NCBI RefSeq assembly: GCF_000218875.1
Contig: NC_015709.1
Coordinates: forward strand, 930,001-994,000
Direction: 5' to 3'
DNA: 64,000 nt
From: Zymomonas mobilis subsp. pomaceae ATCC 29192
Lineage (GTDB): Bacteria > Pseudomonadota > Alphaproteobacteria > Sphingomonadales > Sphingomonadaceae
Both the position numbers and the translations under genes were made by a program. The notes below the pieces were generated by a model. It saw only the letters and a list, made by a program, of their open reading frames with translations. It was not told the DNA's origin and did no database searches. Position 1 is the first letter of the stretch, and every line of letters starts with the position of its first letter. Shown here one piece after another: positions 1-9,669 of the stretch.

Positions 1-258
1 ATCGGCATAATGGCGATGAAGAGCCCCATAATCACCCTGTGGCTTCGTGGAATCTGTTGAAGATAGCGGTACAGATTGCGTAGCTGTATTATTACCGCCT
101 GTATCTACAGAATTATCTGGAAGGCTATCGATCCCGTTATCGGACGCTGATGATGACTGATCGCCTTCTAGGTCGGGCGAAAAATTATTTAAAGCCCTTG
201 CCGCTTCCAGAATAGAGCCCTGAGAGCCTTTTCCTGAAGCCTGTTTAATATTTGTCAT
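1..258 (-). CDS. Prophage protein of unknown function, N-terminal 86 residues (cut by window edge)
   Basis: An open frame starts at an ATG at 258 and runs off the left edge without a stop. An AGGG sequence lies just upstream of the ATG and fits a ribosome binding site. The first 86 residues are polar and of low complexity, rich in Ser, Asp, Asn and Gly; there is no signal peptide or membrane segment. It is the next gene downstream of the portal protein and a small 100-residue gene on the same strand. In tailed phages this place is often taken by a scaffold, protease or coat gene, and a polar low-complexity N-terminus would suit a scaffold. That is inference from position only. No family is recognised from the visible part. 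Confidence 0.6.
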   Translation of the reverse strand, partial: MTNIKQASGKGSQGSILEAARALNNFSPDLEGDQSSSASDNGIDSLPDNSVDTGGNNTATQSVPLSSTDSTKPQGDYGALHRHYAD

Positions 259-393
259 TTCCCTGTTATTCCTACGGCTATTATACCGTTTTCAAGAAAG
301 CATGGGCGTTAACAGACGTCTCGTCACGTCTGAATTAAGGCCTTTGATGCCGGTTAATGAAGAATGAAATTTATGGTCAATCCATGAAAGGAT

Positions 394-696
394 TTACAAC
401 CAGCGCCGTTTTCGCTCTGGTAAATTTTCGATTTTACGGGCGTGTTCTTGGGCTTGATCGGCCAATTGACCATCGCCGATAATAACCTGCACCAGATTGT
501 CAATCTGACCGACGATGCGATTGGCCATAGATAACCGCAACAATTTACGTTCAGCCTCGGGCTCCCATGGAGCAATCGCTGACATACGCTGAATATAACT
601 GGTGCCTATATCACTTAAAATGTCTTTTAATCCCCCTGCTTCTTCATAAAAACTTTGCCAGCGGCGCGCCCGTAAAATGGGGTCTTGAGGGCTCAT
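394..696 (-). CDS. Small prophage protein downstream of portal, unknown function
   Basis: A 100-residue protein whose ATG overlaps the stop of the portal gene by four bases, so translation is probably coupled. It is rich in charged residues and predicted to be mostly helical, with Trp at residues 13, 44 and 99 and no membrane segment. Position suggests a head-morphogenesis accessory protein, but I do not recognise the family. About 135 bases separate it from the next gene (start at 258), and I see no feature in that gap. A competing reading at 354-575 in another frame on the same strand is rejected because it lies mostly inside this gene and lacks its start overlap. Confidence 0.7.
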   Translation of the reverse strand: MSPQDPILRARRWQSFYEEAGGLKDILSDIGTSYIQRMSAIAPWEPEAERKLLRLSMANRIVGQIDNLVQVIIGDGQLADQAQEHARKIENLPERKRRWL

Positions 697-2885
697 TTAT
701 CCAATGCTCCGCCAGATTTATCCTGAGGCAACCACTGATCTATCTTGCGACTTGGCTTGCCTTTTTTTTGCTCTGCCATTTTTAAAGCCATTTCATAGTT
801 ACGATCCGCCGTTTCTTTGGCTAAAGAGGCTTCAAATTGCGAACGTTGCCGCGCAAGTTCTGCATCTTCTGCCGCTTTCGCTTTGGCTAAGGCCAAACGC
901 TGTGCATGCTCCTGCTGCTGCATTACCAATTTTGCTTCAGCTTCCTGCTTTTTTAAGGCAAATTCTGCCGCGATTTGATTTTGCTCAGCCATCGCTTTTT
1001 GCTGCGTTAAATCGCTCTCTTGTTCAGCCTTCAATGCTCTATCATCCGTATTATTTACAACTGTGCCAGCAGAATTTTGCGTTTTATTTTGAGAAGACGT
1101 ATTTTGTCGCAAGGTTGCAGGATCAATTAAATAATCGGTTGGAATACCCAGTCCACAATCGCGGATCATTGCCGCAATATTGTTATAAATTTGCTCTGGC
1201 CCCGTTAAGCCCAAAGCCAAGGCCTGTTGCTGAACATTCAACAATTGCTGACGATAGGCCAAGCGTTGATCTTTCCTGCCAGACCCCAAACCTACTGTTA
1301 CCCGAATAGCCATATCCGGCGGCCATAACGTCGGATCAACGGTACGATACAAGCCTTCAACCTTAATCGCTATCGGATCACCGTCAGCAATCATAAGCCA
1401 CAGTTTCTTTTGAAAAAGACGCCCTAAACTCTGGGCAAAATTACGGGCAACATATTCTTCCATTTGCTGCCCTTGAGCCTGTAATAAAGCCTGACCGGTT
1501 GCTGTCTTATTGAGGGTATCCGCATCCAATCCTTGATTAAGACGGGTAATACCTGTGCGACTCTCTTGAGCCGCCTGCATGTATTCCATCATCCCCAAGG
1601 ATTTTTGAATATCGAAACCTTCATTAAGGGGAGTTGGCGGAATACTTCCCCGATACCGGACAATAGCCCCCGGTCTAACGGTCAATAAATCATCAAATGT
1701 ATCTTCGGTTAAACCATCAATATTAACGGCCATACGAGGCGCATTTGTCTGATAAACCCCATCCAGAGCCTGCCGCATCAAAACCGATTTGATGCGTTGA
1801 ATATCCATGACCTTTTCGGCCAGAGAATTGCCGACCATCCGATGCGCTCTAGGAAAGGGTGTCCATATCACAAAGGGCGCTTCGTCCACTTCCTCAATCG
1901 CCAATAGGGTGTCTTGAACCCGAAAGATTTGCAATAATTCGGCGATACCATCCCCGTCACGATCAAGCTTTACATATTCTTCATGTAATAAAACTTCGCG
2001 GTTTACGCCCTCTGCTGCCGATAAAGAAGGATTCTCATCACGCCAACGGGCATTGGCTCTTGGGTCAGAATCAAAACGACCCTTATCATACGGTAACGTC
2101 TCGATGATATTGGGATCGAAACCCATTTCGATCAAATCTGACAGCGTTTTATAACTGACATGCGCTTGATAATCAGCGTCATCTTCATGGCGGGTTCGGG
2201 CAGAAAAGCGATATTCTTCTGACGGAATCGGCATATCGATGTAACGTTTTTGCTGTCGATAACGCGTTATGGTCACATCATAAAAACCATTTGTGCCCCT
2301 ATCCGTTACAGATAGTTGAAGATCGGGATCGTCTTCTGCCTCCATTAACAAGGCGGCTAAGGCATCTTCTTCTAAAGTGATATGTCTGATGGCAGCCCGC
2401 CGTTCAGACAGAACAGCCGTTTTTACGATACCGATTTTTTCAATTAAACCCGACTGAATCCAGTCATGCAAAACTTTATAACCATCTTGGCCATGCATAA
2501 AGGCATAGCTAATCGCTTCTGTGGCATCTTCAGCCGCTTGCGCCTGTTCTAAAGAAGCGGGTTCAAATTCGACAACCCGATCCCCCGATATAATCGTGCG
2601 CAATAGGCTAACGGTCATATAATCGACGACTTCGGCGACGTCTGGACTGACTACTTGGCTACGACCTTCTTCTTCATCACCAAAGGGGCGTGCTTCATAA
2701 AAATCTATCGCATTTTCTTGATCATCGGCTAATAAACTACTGTGCCAACTATCGGCGGCCTCTGCTTTTTCCCGTATAATAGTCAATAGCGCCCTATTGC
2801 TTAAATATTGCGCATTTTGCGGCTTCTCTTTTTCGACTTTATCCGATGGAGAGGCGAAGGTCTGATTTTTTTCAGGGAGCGTCAT
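693..2885 (-). CDS. Phage portal protein, P22-like family
   Basis: A 730-residue protein resembling the P22-type portal (head-tail connector) family, the dodecameric ring through which DNA enters and leaves the capsid. The body (about residues 40-560) is an alpha/beta core. It is followed by a long Gln/Ala/Lys-rich helical, probably coiled-coil tail at about 600-715, which in this family can form the barrel reaching into the capsid. The start is placed at the ATG at 2885, with a GGGAG eight bases upstream, rather than at a TTG two codons earlier. It follows terL and precedes two small phage genes, the usual terS-terL-portal order of a packaging module. Length suits a podovirus-type portal. 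The reading frame is intact. Confidence 0.85.
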   Translation of the reverse strand: MTLPEKNQTFASPSDKVEKEKPQNAQYLSNRALLTIIREKAEAADSWHSSLLADDQENAIDFYEARPFGDEEEGRSQVVSPDVAEVVDYMTVSLLRTIISGDRVVEFEPASLEQAQAAEDATEAISYAFMHGQDGYKVLHDWIQSGLIEKIGIVKTAVLSERRAAIRHITLEEDALAALLMEAEDDPDLQLSVTDRGTNGFYDVTITRYRQQKRYIDMPIPSEEYRFSARTRHEDDADYQAHVSYKTLSDLIEMGFDPNIIETLPYDKGRFDSDPRANARWRDENPSLSAAEGVNREVLLHEEYVKLDRDGDGIAELLQIFRVQDTLLAIEEVDEAPFVIWTPFPRAHRMVGNSLAEKVMDIQRIKSVLMRQALDGVYQTNAPRMAVNIDGLTEDTFDDLLTVRPGAIVRYRGSIPPTPLNEGFDIQKSLGMMEYMQAAQESRTGITRLNQGLDADTLNKTATGQALLQAQGQQMEEYVARNFAQSLGRLFQKKLWLMIADGDPIAIKVEGLYRTVDPTLWPPDMAIRVTVGLGSGRKDQRLAYRQQLLNVQQQALALGLTGPEQIYNNIAAMIRDCGLGIPTDYLIDPATLRQNTSSQNKTQNSAGTVVNNTDDRALKAEQESDLTQQKAMAEQNQIAAEFALKKQEAEAKLVMQQQEHAQRLALAKAKAAEDAELARQRSQFEASLAKETADRNYEMALKMAEQKKGKPSRKIDQWLPQDKSGGALDK

Positions 2886-2955
2886 AAACAAGGCTCCCTT
2901 AATTTCGATTTAATACAGAAATTCGCCCGTCTGAGCTTTTTTCCCAGCCGATCCA

Positions 2956-4242
2956 TTATAATATTCCTTTATTGCTATAGACAATTTTCCGACTGGTAAC
3001 GGGGGGCTCCCAAGCGATGGCGGCTAAACCAAAAGCATCCGCCGAATGGCTGGCCCAGTCATGTTCCGGTCCAAGGCCAATGCCGCGGATTTCGTCCCGT
3101 TTTTCATGATACCAACCGAGCGCCTCTAAGCCCCCTCGACAACGCTTTTCATCGAACCACATTTGTGGGAACAATCGTCTTGCAGATTCTACGCGCTGCA
3201 TGGCCGCGCCTTTGCCTTGATTAGGCATCACGCGCACAGAAAACCCCGCTTCTCGCAACGCGCCTTCATAACTGGTAGAAACTATTTTATCGTGCTGCGC
3301 GCCATCATGGGGCAGGATACAAACGGCCTGTTCATAGCCTTGGGAACGCAACCAATAAAGATGCGCGGACAAAGGTTGCCCTTGCGCTTCATAATGATCT
3401 AAAAATCGAATTTCCCGCCCAATATATTGAATAATCCAGATAGCCGTAGCATCGGCTTTCGCGCCGGTTCCTCCTATGTCCCAAACAGCCCGAAACGCCA
3501 TCAAAGGATCAGCAGCAAGGGTTCCGATACGGCCTTCGGCCCGTGCTATTGCCAGAGCCTTGGCATAATAAGCGCCCTCGGTAATCTCGGCATATCCGCC
3601 CTCCCAAATATGATGATATTTGTCAGGATCATAGGCTAAACAATCGAGCCGCTCTTGTTCCAAGGGTGACGGGAACCAAGGGTTGTCAGACCAGTTTGCT
3701 TCTATAACAAGGGCACCCGTCGGTGGATTATCACTGCGCAGCATTTTATCTACGGGATCATTTTTGAAACGGGGATTCCATGAAAACCACAATTCAGAAT
3801 CTTCGCTACGAATAGTAGGACGAAGAAGTTCTAACGAGCGCTGTGACAAGGTTTGCGCCTCTTCAACCCATGCCCGCGAAAAACCTTCCAATGACTTGAT
3901 AGTTTCCGCCGTATGATCCTGCATCCCTTGAAAGATAATTACCCCATCACCGGGAGTGCGGATACTATCGCGCAAAACCCGAAACCCTTGCGCCTGTCCC
4001 AGATTATAGGCCAAAAGTTTGGCTTCGATCAGACGTTTTGCAGAATCTTTCAGTGATTTTTGAATTTCACGAATACAAACAGCGCGTAAGCCTGGATTTC
4101 GCAAACAATCTTCAACCAGCATTTCGGCAAAAAAATGTGATTTACCTGAACCGCGTCCACCATAAGCCCCCTTGTAACGCGCAGGTTTTAACAGCGGACT
4201 AAAGACTTTTGCGGTAGGTATCCGTAATAAAGAAGGCGGCAT
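2956..4242 (-). CDS. Phage terminase large subunit (PBSX-like)
   Basis: A 428-residue packaging motor. The ATPase part shows a Walker A (GGRGSGKS, residues 28-35) and a Walker B-like stretch (AWVEEAQ, 124-130). The nuclease part has acidic residues in WDIGGTG (Asp255), LPHDG (Asp313) and a DWASHSADAF block near 400, as expected for the RNase H-like nuclease of terminases. It cuts concatemeric DNA and drives it into the prohead. The gene starts six bases after the small subunit stop and has a GAAGGA sequence upstream. All catalytic elements are present, so nothing suggests decay. Assignment to the PBSX/Terminase_3 family is from sequence pattern only. Confidence 0.9.
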   Translation of the reverse strand: MPPSLLRIPTAKVFSPLLKPARYKGAYGGRGSGKSHFFAEMLVEDCLRNPGLRAVCIREIQKSLKDSAKRLIEAKLLAYNLGQAQGFRVLRDSIRTPGDGVIIFQGMQDHTAETIKSLEGFSRAWVEEAQTLSQRSLELLRPTIRSEDSELWFSWNPRFKNDPVDKMLRSDNPPTGALVIEANWSDNPWFPSPLEQERLDCLAYDPDKYHHIWEGGYAEITEGAYYAKALAIARAEGRIGTLAADPLMAFRAVWDIGGTGAKADATAIWIIQYIGREIRFLDHYEAQGQPLSAHLYWLRSQGYEQAVCILPHDGAQHDKIVSTSYEGALREAGFSVRVMPNQGKGAAMQRVESARRLFPQMWFDEKRCRGGLEALGWYHEKRDEIRGIGLGPEHDWASHSADAFGLAAIAWEPPVTSRKIVYSNKGIL

Positions 4243-4248
4243 AAAGCG

Positions 4249-4746
4249 CTATCCTTCTCTCTGTCCGATAGTATTGCACTTCTCTGGTTGACCTCTTTTA
4301 TGAGGATCTCTTTCCTCGACAATCACCCGTTCAATCTGGGCAATAATAGGACCACCATTTTGACCGGTAACTTCTGTTTTCTGTTTATCATTCCACTGTT
4401 TAGGACGACGATTACGCAACCAAAAATTACAGGCATTAATATCCGGTGGTAAATGCTCGACAAATTCAACAATCTCAGGTTTTCCTGCGACCATCATCAC
4501 TTTCTGACAATCATAGCTGTATCCTACAGCTCTTTTATAAAGAGAGGCCTCGACGCGATCATCGGCCACCGCCTTTCCCACGCGAACAGCGCGGGCAAAT
4601 TCAGGATGATTTAAAATCCAACGGCCAATAGTGCGAATACTCACATCGAAAAATTCAGCCAGTTCACGATTGGTGGCCCCTAATTTTGCAAGTTTTCGAG
4701 CTTGTGGGACATAATCAGATTTAAAAGAAGAAAAACGAATACTCAT
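4249..4746 (-). CDS. Phage terminase small subunit-like DNA-binding protein
   Basis: A 165-residue protein with an N-terminal helix-turn-helix (about residues 13-45: KLGATNRELAEFFDV, then a recognition helix containing SIRTIGRW). The middle holds a Tyr/Lys-rich region and a WLRNRRPKQW motif typical of homeodomain-like small terminase subunits. It would recognise the phage packaging site and hand DNA to the large subunit encoded immediately downstream. It is the first gene of the visible packaging module, and an AT-rich gap of about 120 bases separates it from the host-type glycosylase gene. No strong ribosome binding site is seen upstream of the ATG at 4746. Confidence 0.8.
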   Translation of the reverse strand: MSIRFSSFKSDYVPQARKLAKLGATNRELAEFFDVSIRTIGRWILNHPEFARAVRVGKAVADDRVEASLYKRAVGYSYDCQKVMMVAGKPEIVEFVEHLPPDINACNFWLRNRRPKQWNDKQKTEVTGQNGGPIIAQIERVIVEERDPHKRGQPEKCNTIGQREG

Positions 4747-4869
4747 GAAATTTTTATTGTCGATGAAATACTACATCACAAGCCTATAAAAAATATTAAA
4801 AAATCAATTTTTATAAAAAGTAAAATATTTATATTTAAAATTTTTATTCCAACTATCAAAGTTAATAAT

Positions 4870-5505
4870 TTATATTTTAAGAGTATTGTTTCTCCATCTG
4901 TAATGATGCCACAAAAATAACGCTAATATACTTCGAAAAGGCCTAAAATTATTTCCTAATGCTACAGTCTCAGATGGTTTTGCCCGATAATCCAATTCAT
5001 GAAAGCGGCCTACTTCTATTCTGATTGCTAAATCAGCGGCTGGCCAAATATTCAAACGCCCTTCCGCAAAAATCAGATAGTTTTCGGCGCTCCAACGTCC
5101 GATACCATGAATCTGCATAAGAAGACGTAAGGCCTCTTCATCATTTTTAGGGAGCTTTGTTAAATCAATAATACCTTCTGAAACATACCGTCCTAAATCT
5201 TTCAGATAAGCAATCTTGCTTAATGAAAGGCCACATTTTCGTAAGTCTTCTGATTCAGCTAAAAGCAAGGATGTTGCATCTACTATTCCTAAATACTGAG
5301 AAATTCTCTGCCATAACGTCTCGGCGACTTTTGTATGTAATTGCTGACCGATTATGATGCGAGAAAGACTGGCTATATCTGGTGATATGGGACAGTAATG
5401 AGGGTATCCGCTTTCTAAAATCCATTGGCTTAACAAGGGATAGAGAGCACTCCATTCATCCAGTTTTTGTCTAATAGTTTGATGATTTTTCAGCTGGCTC
5501 TTCAT
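4870..5505 (-). CDS. DNA-3-methyladenine glycosylase II-like (AlkA family, HhH-GPD)
   Basis: A 211-residue base-excision repair glycosylase of the HhH-GPD superfamily. The helix-hairpin-helix is at about residues 130-143 (MQIHGIGRWSAEN), and the catalytic Asp is Asp158 in WPAADLAI. The segment SRIIIGQQLHTKVA (48-61) matches the conserved N-terminal helix of AlkA-like enzymes. Size fits the short AlkA form without the E. coli N-terminal beta domain. It would excise alkylated purines. It lies between the prophage and lon as a single gene with no obvious operon partner. The last residues end in AT-rich DNA next to the prophage boundary. The specificity, alkylated bases rather than another lesion, is inferred. 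Confidence 0.85.
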   Translation of the reverse strand: MKSQLKNHQTIRQKLDEWSALYPLLSQWILESGYPHYCPISPDIASLSRIIIGQQLHTKVAETLWQRISQYLGIVDATSLLLAESEDLRKCGLSLSKIAYLKDLGRYVSEGIIDLTKLPKNDEEALRLLMQIHGIGRWSAENYLIFAEGRLNIWPAADLAIRIEVGRFHELDYRAKPSETVALGNNFRPFRSILALFLWHHYRWRNNTLKI

Positions 5506-5711
5506 TATTATCAGGGTATATAAATTTATAATTCAAACCAGTATTTTAATTTTCAAAATTAAAAACGATAATAAAATCCGGATTTTGTGCTATTTTCAAA
5601 TTTTTTCTTAAAATAAGAATTTTTCCAGACGCATCCCTTGATTGAACCCCAAAAGATCGTCACCATATTTATAAAAAGACGGATATAATTGTCCGTTTCA
5701 GTGGAGTTGTG

Positions 5712-8128
5712 ATGACAGAAACCCTTCCCGTTTTACCGCTGCGCGACATTGTCGTATTTCCCCATATGATCGCGCCGCTCTTCGTCGGACGTGAAAAATC
5801 GGTAGCAGCGCTTGAAAGCGTGATGGCAGCAGAAAAAACCATTTTTCTTGTTTCCCAGCGCGACCCGGCTGAAGAAGACCCTGACCGTAAAGCACTTTAC
5901 GATGTAGGCGTGGTCGCGAATGTGCTTCAACTTCTTAAATTACCTGATGGCACTGTCCGTGTTCTTGTTGAAGGTCAATGCCGTGCTAAATTAGTCGGCG
6001 TTGAAAATTCAAGTGGTCCGAGATCGAACGTCTGGAAGACGAAACAGTCGAGAATGATGAAGTTGAAGCCTTAATGCGCTCGGTCAAAGACCAGTTCGAG
6101 CATTATGCCAAACTTAACCGTAAATTGCCGGGTGATATTGCTCATGAGATTGGAGAGATTGGTACCCCTTCCCGATTAGCGGATGCTATTGCCGTCAATC
6201 TAGCTGTCAAAGTTGCGGATAAACAACCGCTTCTTGAAGAGCTTGATCCTTCTAAACGGCTGGAAATGACATTCGGTCTGATGGAAGGCGAACTAGGTGT
6301 TTTACAGGTTGAACGGAAAATCAGAAGCCGTGTCAAACGCCAGATGGAAAAAAACCAGCGTGAATATTACCTCAATGAACAATTGAAGGCTATTCAGCGT
6401 GAGCTTTCCACAGGAGAAGCCGCCGCCGAAGGTAATGAAGAAGATGACGGCGATGAACTCTCTGAATTCACGCAAAAGCTTAATAATCCCAAGCTTCCTA
6501 AAGAGGTAAAAGCCAAGGCAACTTCCGAACTTAAAAAATTGCGTGCGATGGGGCCGATGTCCGCCGAGGCTACCGTTGTAAGAACTTATCTGGATACGCT
6601 TCTCAATCTGCCATGGGGTAAAAAATCCCGTGTTAAGAAAGATATTTTAGCCGCTGAAGCTATCTTGAGCGAAGATCATTTCGGCCTTGATAAGGTCAAA
6701 GAACGGATTGTTGAATATATTGCGGTTCAGGCGCGCACCAACAAGCTTAAAGGCCCGATTTTATGTTTGGTCGGCCCTCCTGGCGTAGGGAAGACCTCGC
6801 TTGCGCGTTCTATTGCAAAGGCAACAGGCCGTGAATTCGTGCGTCAGTCTTTGGGCGGTGTTCGGGATGAAGCCGAAATTCGCGGTCATCGCCGTACTTA
6901 TATCGGATCGTTGCCTGGTAAAATTGTTACCAATCTGAAAAAGGCTGACAGTTTTAATCCGCTATTCCTGCTGGATGAAATTGATAAATTAGGACAAGAT
7001 TTCCGCGGTGATCCCGCTTCTGCTTTATTGGAAGTTCTTGATCCAGAGCAGAATAACAAGTTTCAAGACCACTATCTTGAAACTGAAGTCGATCTCTCGG
7101 ATGTCATGTTTGTTGCAACGGCAAATTCTCTCAATCTGCCTCCTGCCCTTATTGACCGCATGGAGATTATCCGGCTTGAAGGCTATACCGAAGACGAAAA
7201 AATTGAGATCGCGAGTAAACATCTTTTGCCGCGCCAGATTAAATCCCATGGCCTGAAAAAAGGTGAATTTAACGTTGATAATACGGCCATCCGTGATCTT
7301 ATCCGCTATTATACACGGGAATCCGGTGTTCGCGCCTTGGAACGTGAATTAGCTAAACTGGCGCGCAAAGCCTTGCGGCGCATCTTGGAAAAGAAGGCAA
7401 AAAAAATTACCGTGAATGCTGATAATTTAGCAGAATTTGCGGGTGTCCGTCGGTATAAATTCGGTATTTCCGAACAAGAAGATCAAGTGGGTGTTGTAAC
7501 AGGTCTGGCATGGACAGAAGTCGGCGGTGAATTGCTGACGATTGAAAGTGTTACAGTGCCGGGTCGGGGTAATATCCGAACGACGGGTAAGCTGGGAGAT
7601 GTGATGAAAGAGTCTATTCAAGCCGCTCTTTCTTTCGTCAAATCCCGTGCACCAGCCTATGGTATCAAACCAAGCCTTTTTGGCCGGAAAGATGTGCATA
7701 TTCATTTACCCGAAGGTGCGGTGCCTAAAGACGGGCCATCTGCTGGTATTGGTATCGTTACAGCGATCACATCTGTCCTGACGGGTATACCTGTGCGACG
7801 GGATATTGCAATGACGGGTGAAGTTACTCTTCGCGGCCGTGTTTTACCGATTGGCGGCTTAAAAGAAAAATTACTAGCCGCATTGCGCGGTGGAATAACC
7901 ACTGTTCTGATCCCAGAGGAAAATACGAAAGATTTAGCCGAGTTGCCGGACATCGTAAAAGAAGGCCTGAAGATTATTCCGGTCTCTCATGTTGATGAGG
8001 TATTAACTTTGGCCTTGACTAAAAAGCTGGATCCCATTGATTGGAGCGAAGAAGACGATTTAGCCGCCTTCCCGCCTGCTGCAATGATGGGCCATTCCTC
8101 GGAAGGCCTGAGTCATGTTCACCACTAA
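5712..8128 (+). pseudogene. lon: ATP-dependent protease Lon, interrupted by a frameshift
   Basis: Lon is a cytosolic AAA+ serine protease. Here it is split between two frames. The first part starts at ATG 5712 (GGAG five bases upstream) and encodes the N-terminal LON domain to about base 6017. It then runs out of frame to a stop at 6072-6074. Homology resumes in the next frame at about 6020 (EIERLEDE...) and continues to 8128. The downstream frame has a TGA at 6002-6004, so the lesion must lie between about 6005 and 6020. It corresponds to a loss of 3n+1 bases. The second part has intact ATPase (GPPGVGKTS) and protease (PKDGPSAG) motifs. Joined, the product would be about 805 residues, the usual length. 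An ATG at 6074 could restart translation of a 684-residue fragment lacking the substrate-binding N-domain. A sequencing error is possible. Confidence 0.88.
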
Positions 8129-8148
8129 AATATAATACCTAAATATTC

Positions 8149-8188
8149 TTCCCCTTCTACCCTGATGGATAGAGGGGGAAATTTTGTT
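8149..8188 (+). terminator. Intrinsic terminator after lon
   Basis: An 11-bp stem (arms 8149-8159 and 8170-8180, one G-T pair) with a 10-base loop is followed by a T-rich tract (ATTTTGTTT). It lies 20 bases after the lon stop. Confidence 0.85.
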
Positions 8189-8260
8189 TAAGCGTGTTTT
8201 GCCTTTTTAAAAAAGGCTGGACAAAAGGCTCAGTTTTTCTTAGTGGCATTAACCACAGGC

Positions 8261-8335
8261 GGGCGCGTAGCTCAGTGGTAGAGCACTGTGTTCACATCGC
8301 AGTGGCCGCTGGTTCAATCCCAGCCGCGCCCACCA
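8261..8335 (+). tRNA. tRNA-Val (anticodon CAC)
   Basis: A 75-base cloverleaf with the CCA end encoded. The acceptor stem is GGGCGCG/CGCGCCC and the D arm is GCTC-AGTGGTA-GAGC. The anticodon stem CTGTG/CGCAG encloses the loop TTCACAT, giving anticodon CAC, which reads valine GTG codons. The T arm is GCTGG-TTCAATC-CCAGC. All stems pair, with one G-T in the anticodon stem. It stands alone between the lon terminator and the convergent sucrase gene. Confidence 0.95.
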
Positions 8336-8380
8336 TTTTAATTTCCTAAACAGATAAATTAAATTATTAACGCTCCGGGG

Positions 8381-9631
8381 TTAACGAATACTGGGACGTC
8401 GATCTGGAATAGATCTTACTGGCCAAGCGTAATCAGCTTGAATATACCCATAGGCTTTAACTTCGGTTGCAAAGGTTTCATGGCCTTGCAATTCAACCTG
8501 CACTGTAGGTGCCAAGGTGCCGCCAGCGATAATTTTACCTGTTTTAGGGTCAATAACTTCATTGATGAATGATTCTACCAAACCATTATTCATCATATAA
8601 TGCGCATAGGATTCCGTAGGCTGGGATGGCGTGCCGCCTAAAACCAAACCTGAACCATTCAAAGGTTCATAGGGGCCAAAAATACCGTTTTCAGAAACAA
8701 AACCATAAAGACCATCAGAGCCCGTCAGCCCATCGGCAAAAGTAGAATTATGGGTAATCGTGAAAAGATAGGTCAAACCATTCTGAAAAATAACATGGGG
8801 ACGTTCTGTCTGATCATTAACACCAAAAGCGGTTACCAAGGGTGGTAACAGTTCCCATTCTGTACGGTCATCTGAAAGACAATGGGCGATTCCGATAGAG
8901 GCAGAACATAAGCAGGAATCCTCAGCCACGGCTGTATTTTCTGGTACGAAACCTATTTCCTCTTCACCTACCGCACTTTGCCCACGCACCATGGCGACAT
9001 TGCCTTCAAACAAGGCATAGGTCTCACCATCTTCAGGATTAATAAATACATGGGGATCGCGGAAATTCCACAGATTATTTTCGGTATAATTGGCATAGAA
9101 GAGGCCATCTGCTTGAAACATATCCGTTGACTGATCAAAGCCACTGAACCAGACACCTTTATTATCAGCGTATATATGGCCTTTCGTAACAGCAGCTACT
9201 GCTTCAGCTACGCCAGATTCATTAAAAAGTGTTGAAGTAAAGAAGGTCTCAACTTGATTACGCGAACCGGGAGCCATAATAGTGCCCCCTGACCATTCCG
9301 CAGTCCGCGTATTAGCGGTTTCGTTCAAAAGATGGCCCCCATAGATCCAGCTTTTACCATCTTTTGAATAAAAATATCCGATACGGGCATGAGAGTGACG
9401 ATTATTCCACGCGATTTTCCGGTCAGCGACCAGAGAGAATATAACCGTCCAGCCTTTAAAGCTGACGACATTCCCATTAATATCACGTAGTGGCCAGGTA
9501 TCCCAAAGCCATAGATCATCACGCATAATTGGAAAATCGGTACCGATTTCCGGCATCATCGTGGTTTTATCTTGCTTATTGATTTTCATCGCTTGGGCAC
9601 GCGTCCAACGACTAGCATTGAAATTAAACAT
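8381..9631 (-). CDS. sacC: Extracellular sucrase (invertase), GH68
   Basis: A 416-residue GH68 enzyme that hydrolyses sucrose outside the cell. The catalytic triad is visible: nucleophile Asp44 in LWDTWPL, transition-state stabiliser Asp192 in FRDPH, and acid/base Glu276 in DQTERPH. There is no signal peptide; in Zymomonas both GH68 enzymes are known to be exported without one. The frame stays open 15 codons further upstream, but the start is set at the ATG at 9631 because the family N-terminus is MFNFNASRWTRAQAM-like and the upstream ATG lies inside a hairpin. It is a paralogue of LevU, encoded 204 bases upstream on the same strand, and differs mainly around the acceptor-site region (ITHNST here, ISHHST in LevU). 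Confidence 0.92.
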   Translation of the reverse strand: MFNFNASRWTRAQAMKINKQDKTTMMPEIGTDFPIMRDDLWLWDTWPLRDINGNVVSFKGWTVIFSLVADRKIAWNNRHSHARIGYFYSKDGKSWIYGGHLLNETANTRTAEWSGGTIMAPGSRNQVETFFTSTLFNESGVAEAVAAVTKGHIYADNKGVWFSGFDQSTDMFQADGLFYANYTENNLWNFRDPHVFINPEDGETYALFEGNVAMVRGQSAVGEEEIGFVPENTAVAEDSCLCSASIGIAHCLSDDRTEWELLPPLVTAFGVNDQTERPHVIFQNGLTYLFTITHNSTFADGLTGSDGLYGFVSENGIFGPYEPLNGSGLVLGGTPSQPTESYAHYMMNNGLVESFINEVIDPKTGKIIAGGTLAPTVQVELQGHETFATEVKAYGYIQADYAWPVRSIPDRRPSIR

Positions 9632-9669
9632 TGCGAAAATTTTGCTTCTTATAAAACATATGAATAAAG

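Noticed and set aside
354-575. Open frame of 73 codons on the minus strand in the prophage region
   Set aside because: Most of it lies within the 100-residue gene at 394-696 in another frame, and it has no ribosome binding site or family resemblance.
704-1309. 201-codon plus-strand open frame antisense to the portal gene
   Set aside because: Composition looks like an antisense shadow of the Gln/Ala-rich portal tail, and no phage gene is expected there.
6074-8128. Lon as an independent 684-residue protein with its own start
   Set aside because: The homology continues upstream of the ATG in the same frame to about 6020 and joins to the first part at normal total length, so one broken gene is the better reading.
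8261-8335. tRNA-Val as the prophage attachment site
   Set aside because: lon and the glycosylase gene lie between it and the phage genes, and no repeat of the tRNA 3' end was noticed in the window. The other prophage end is not visible.
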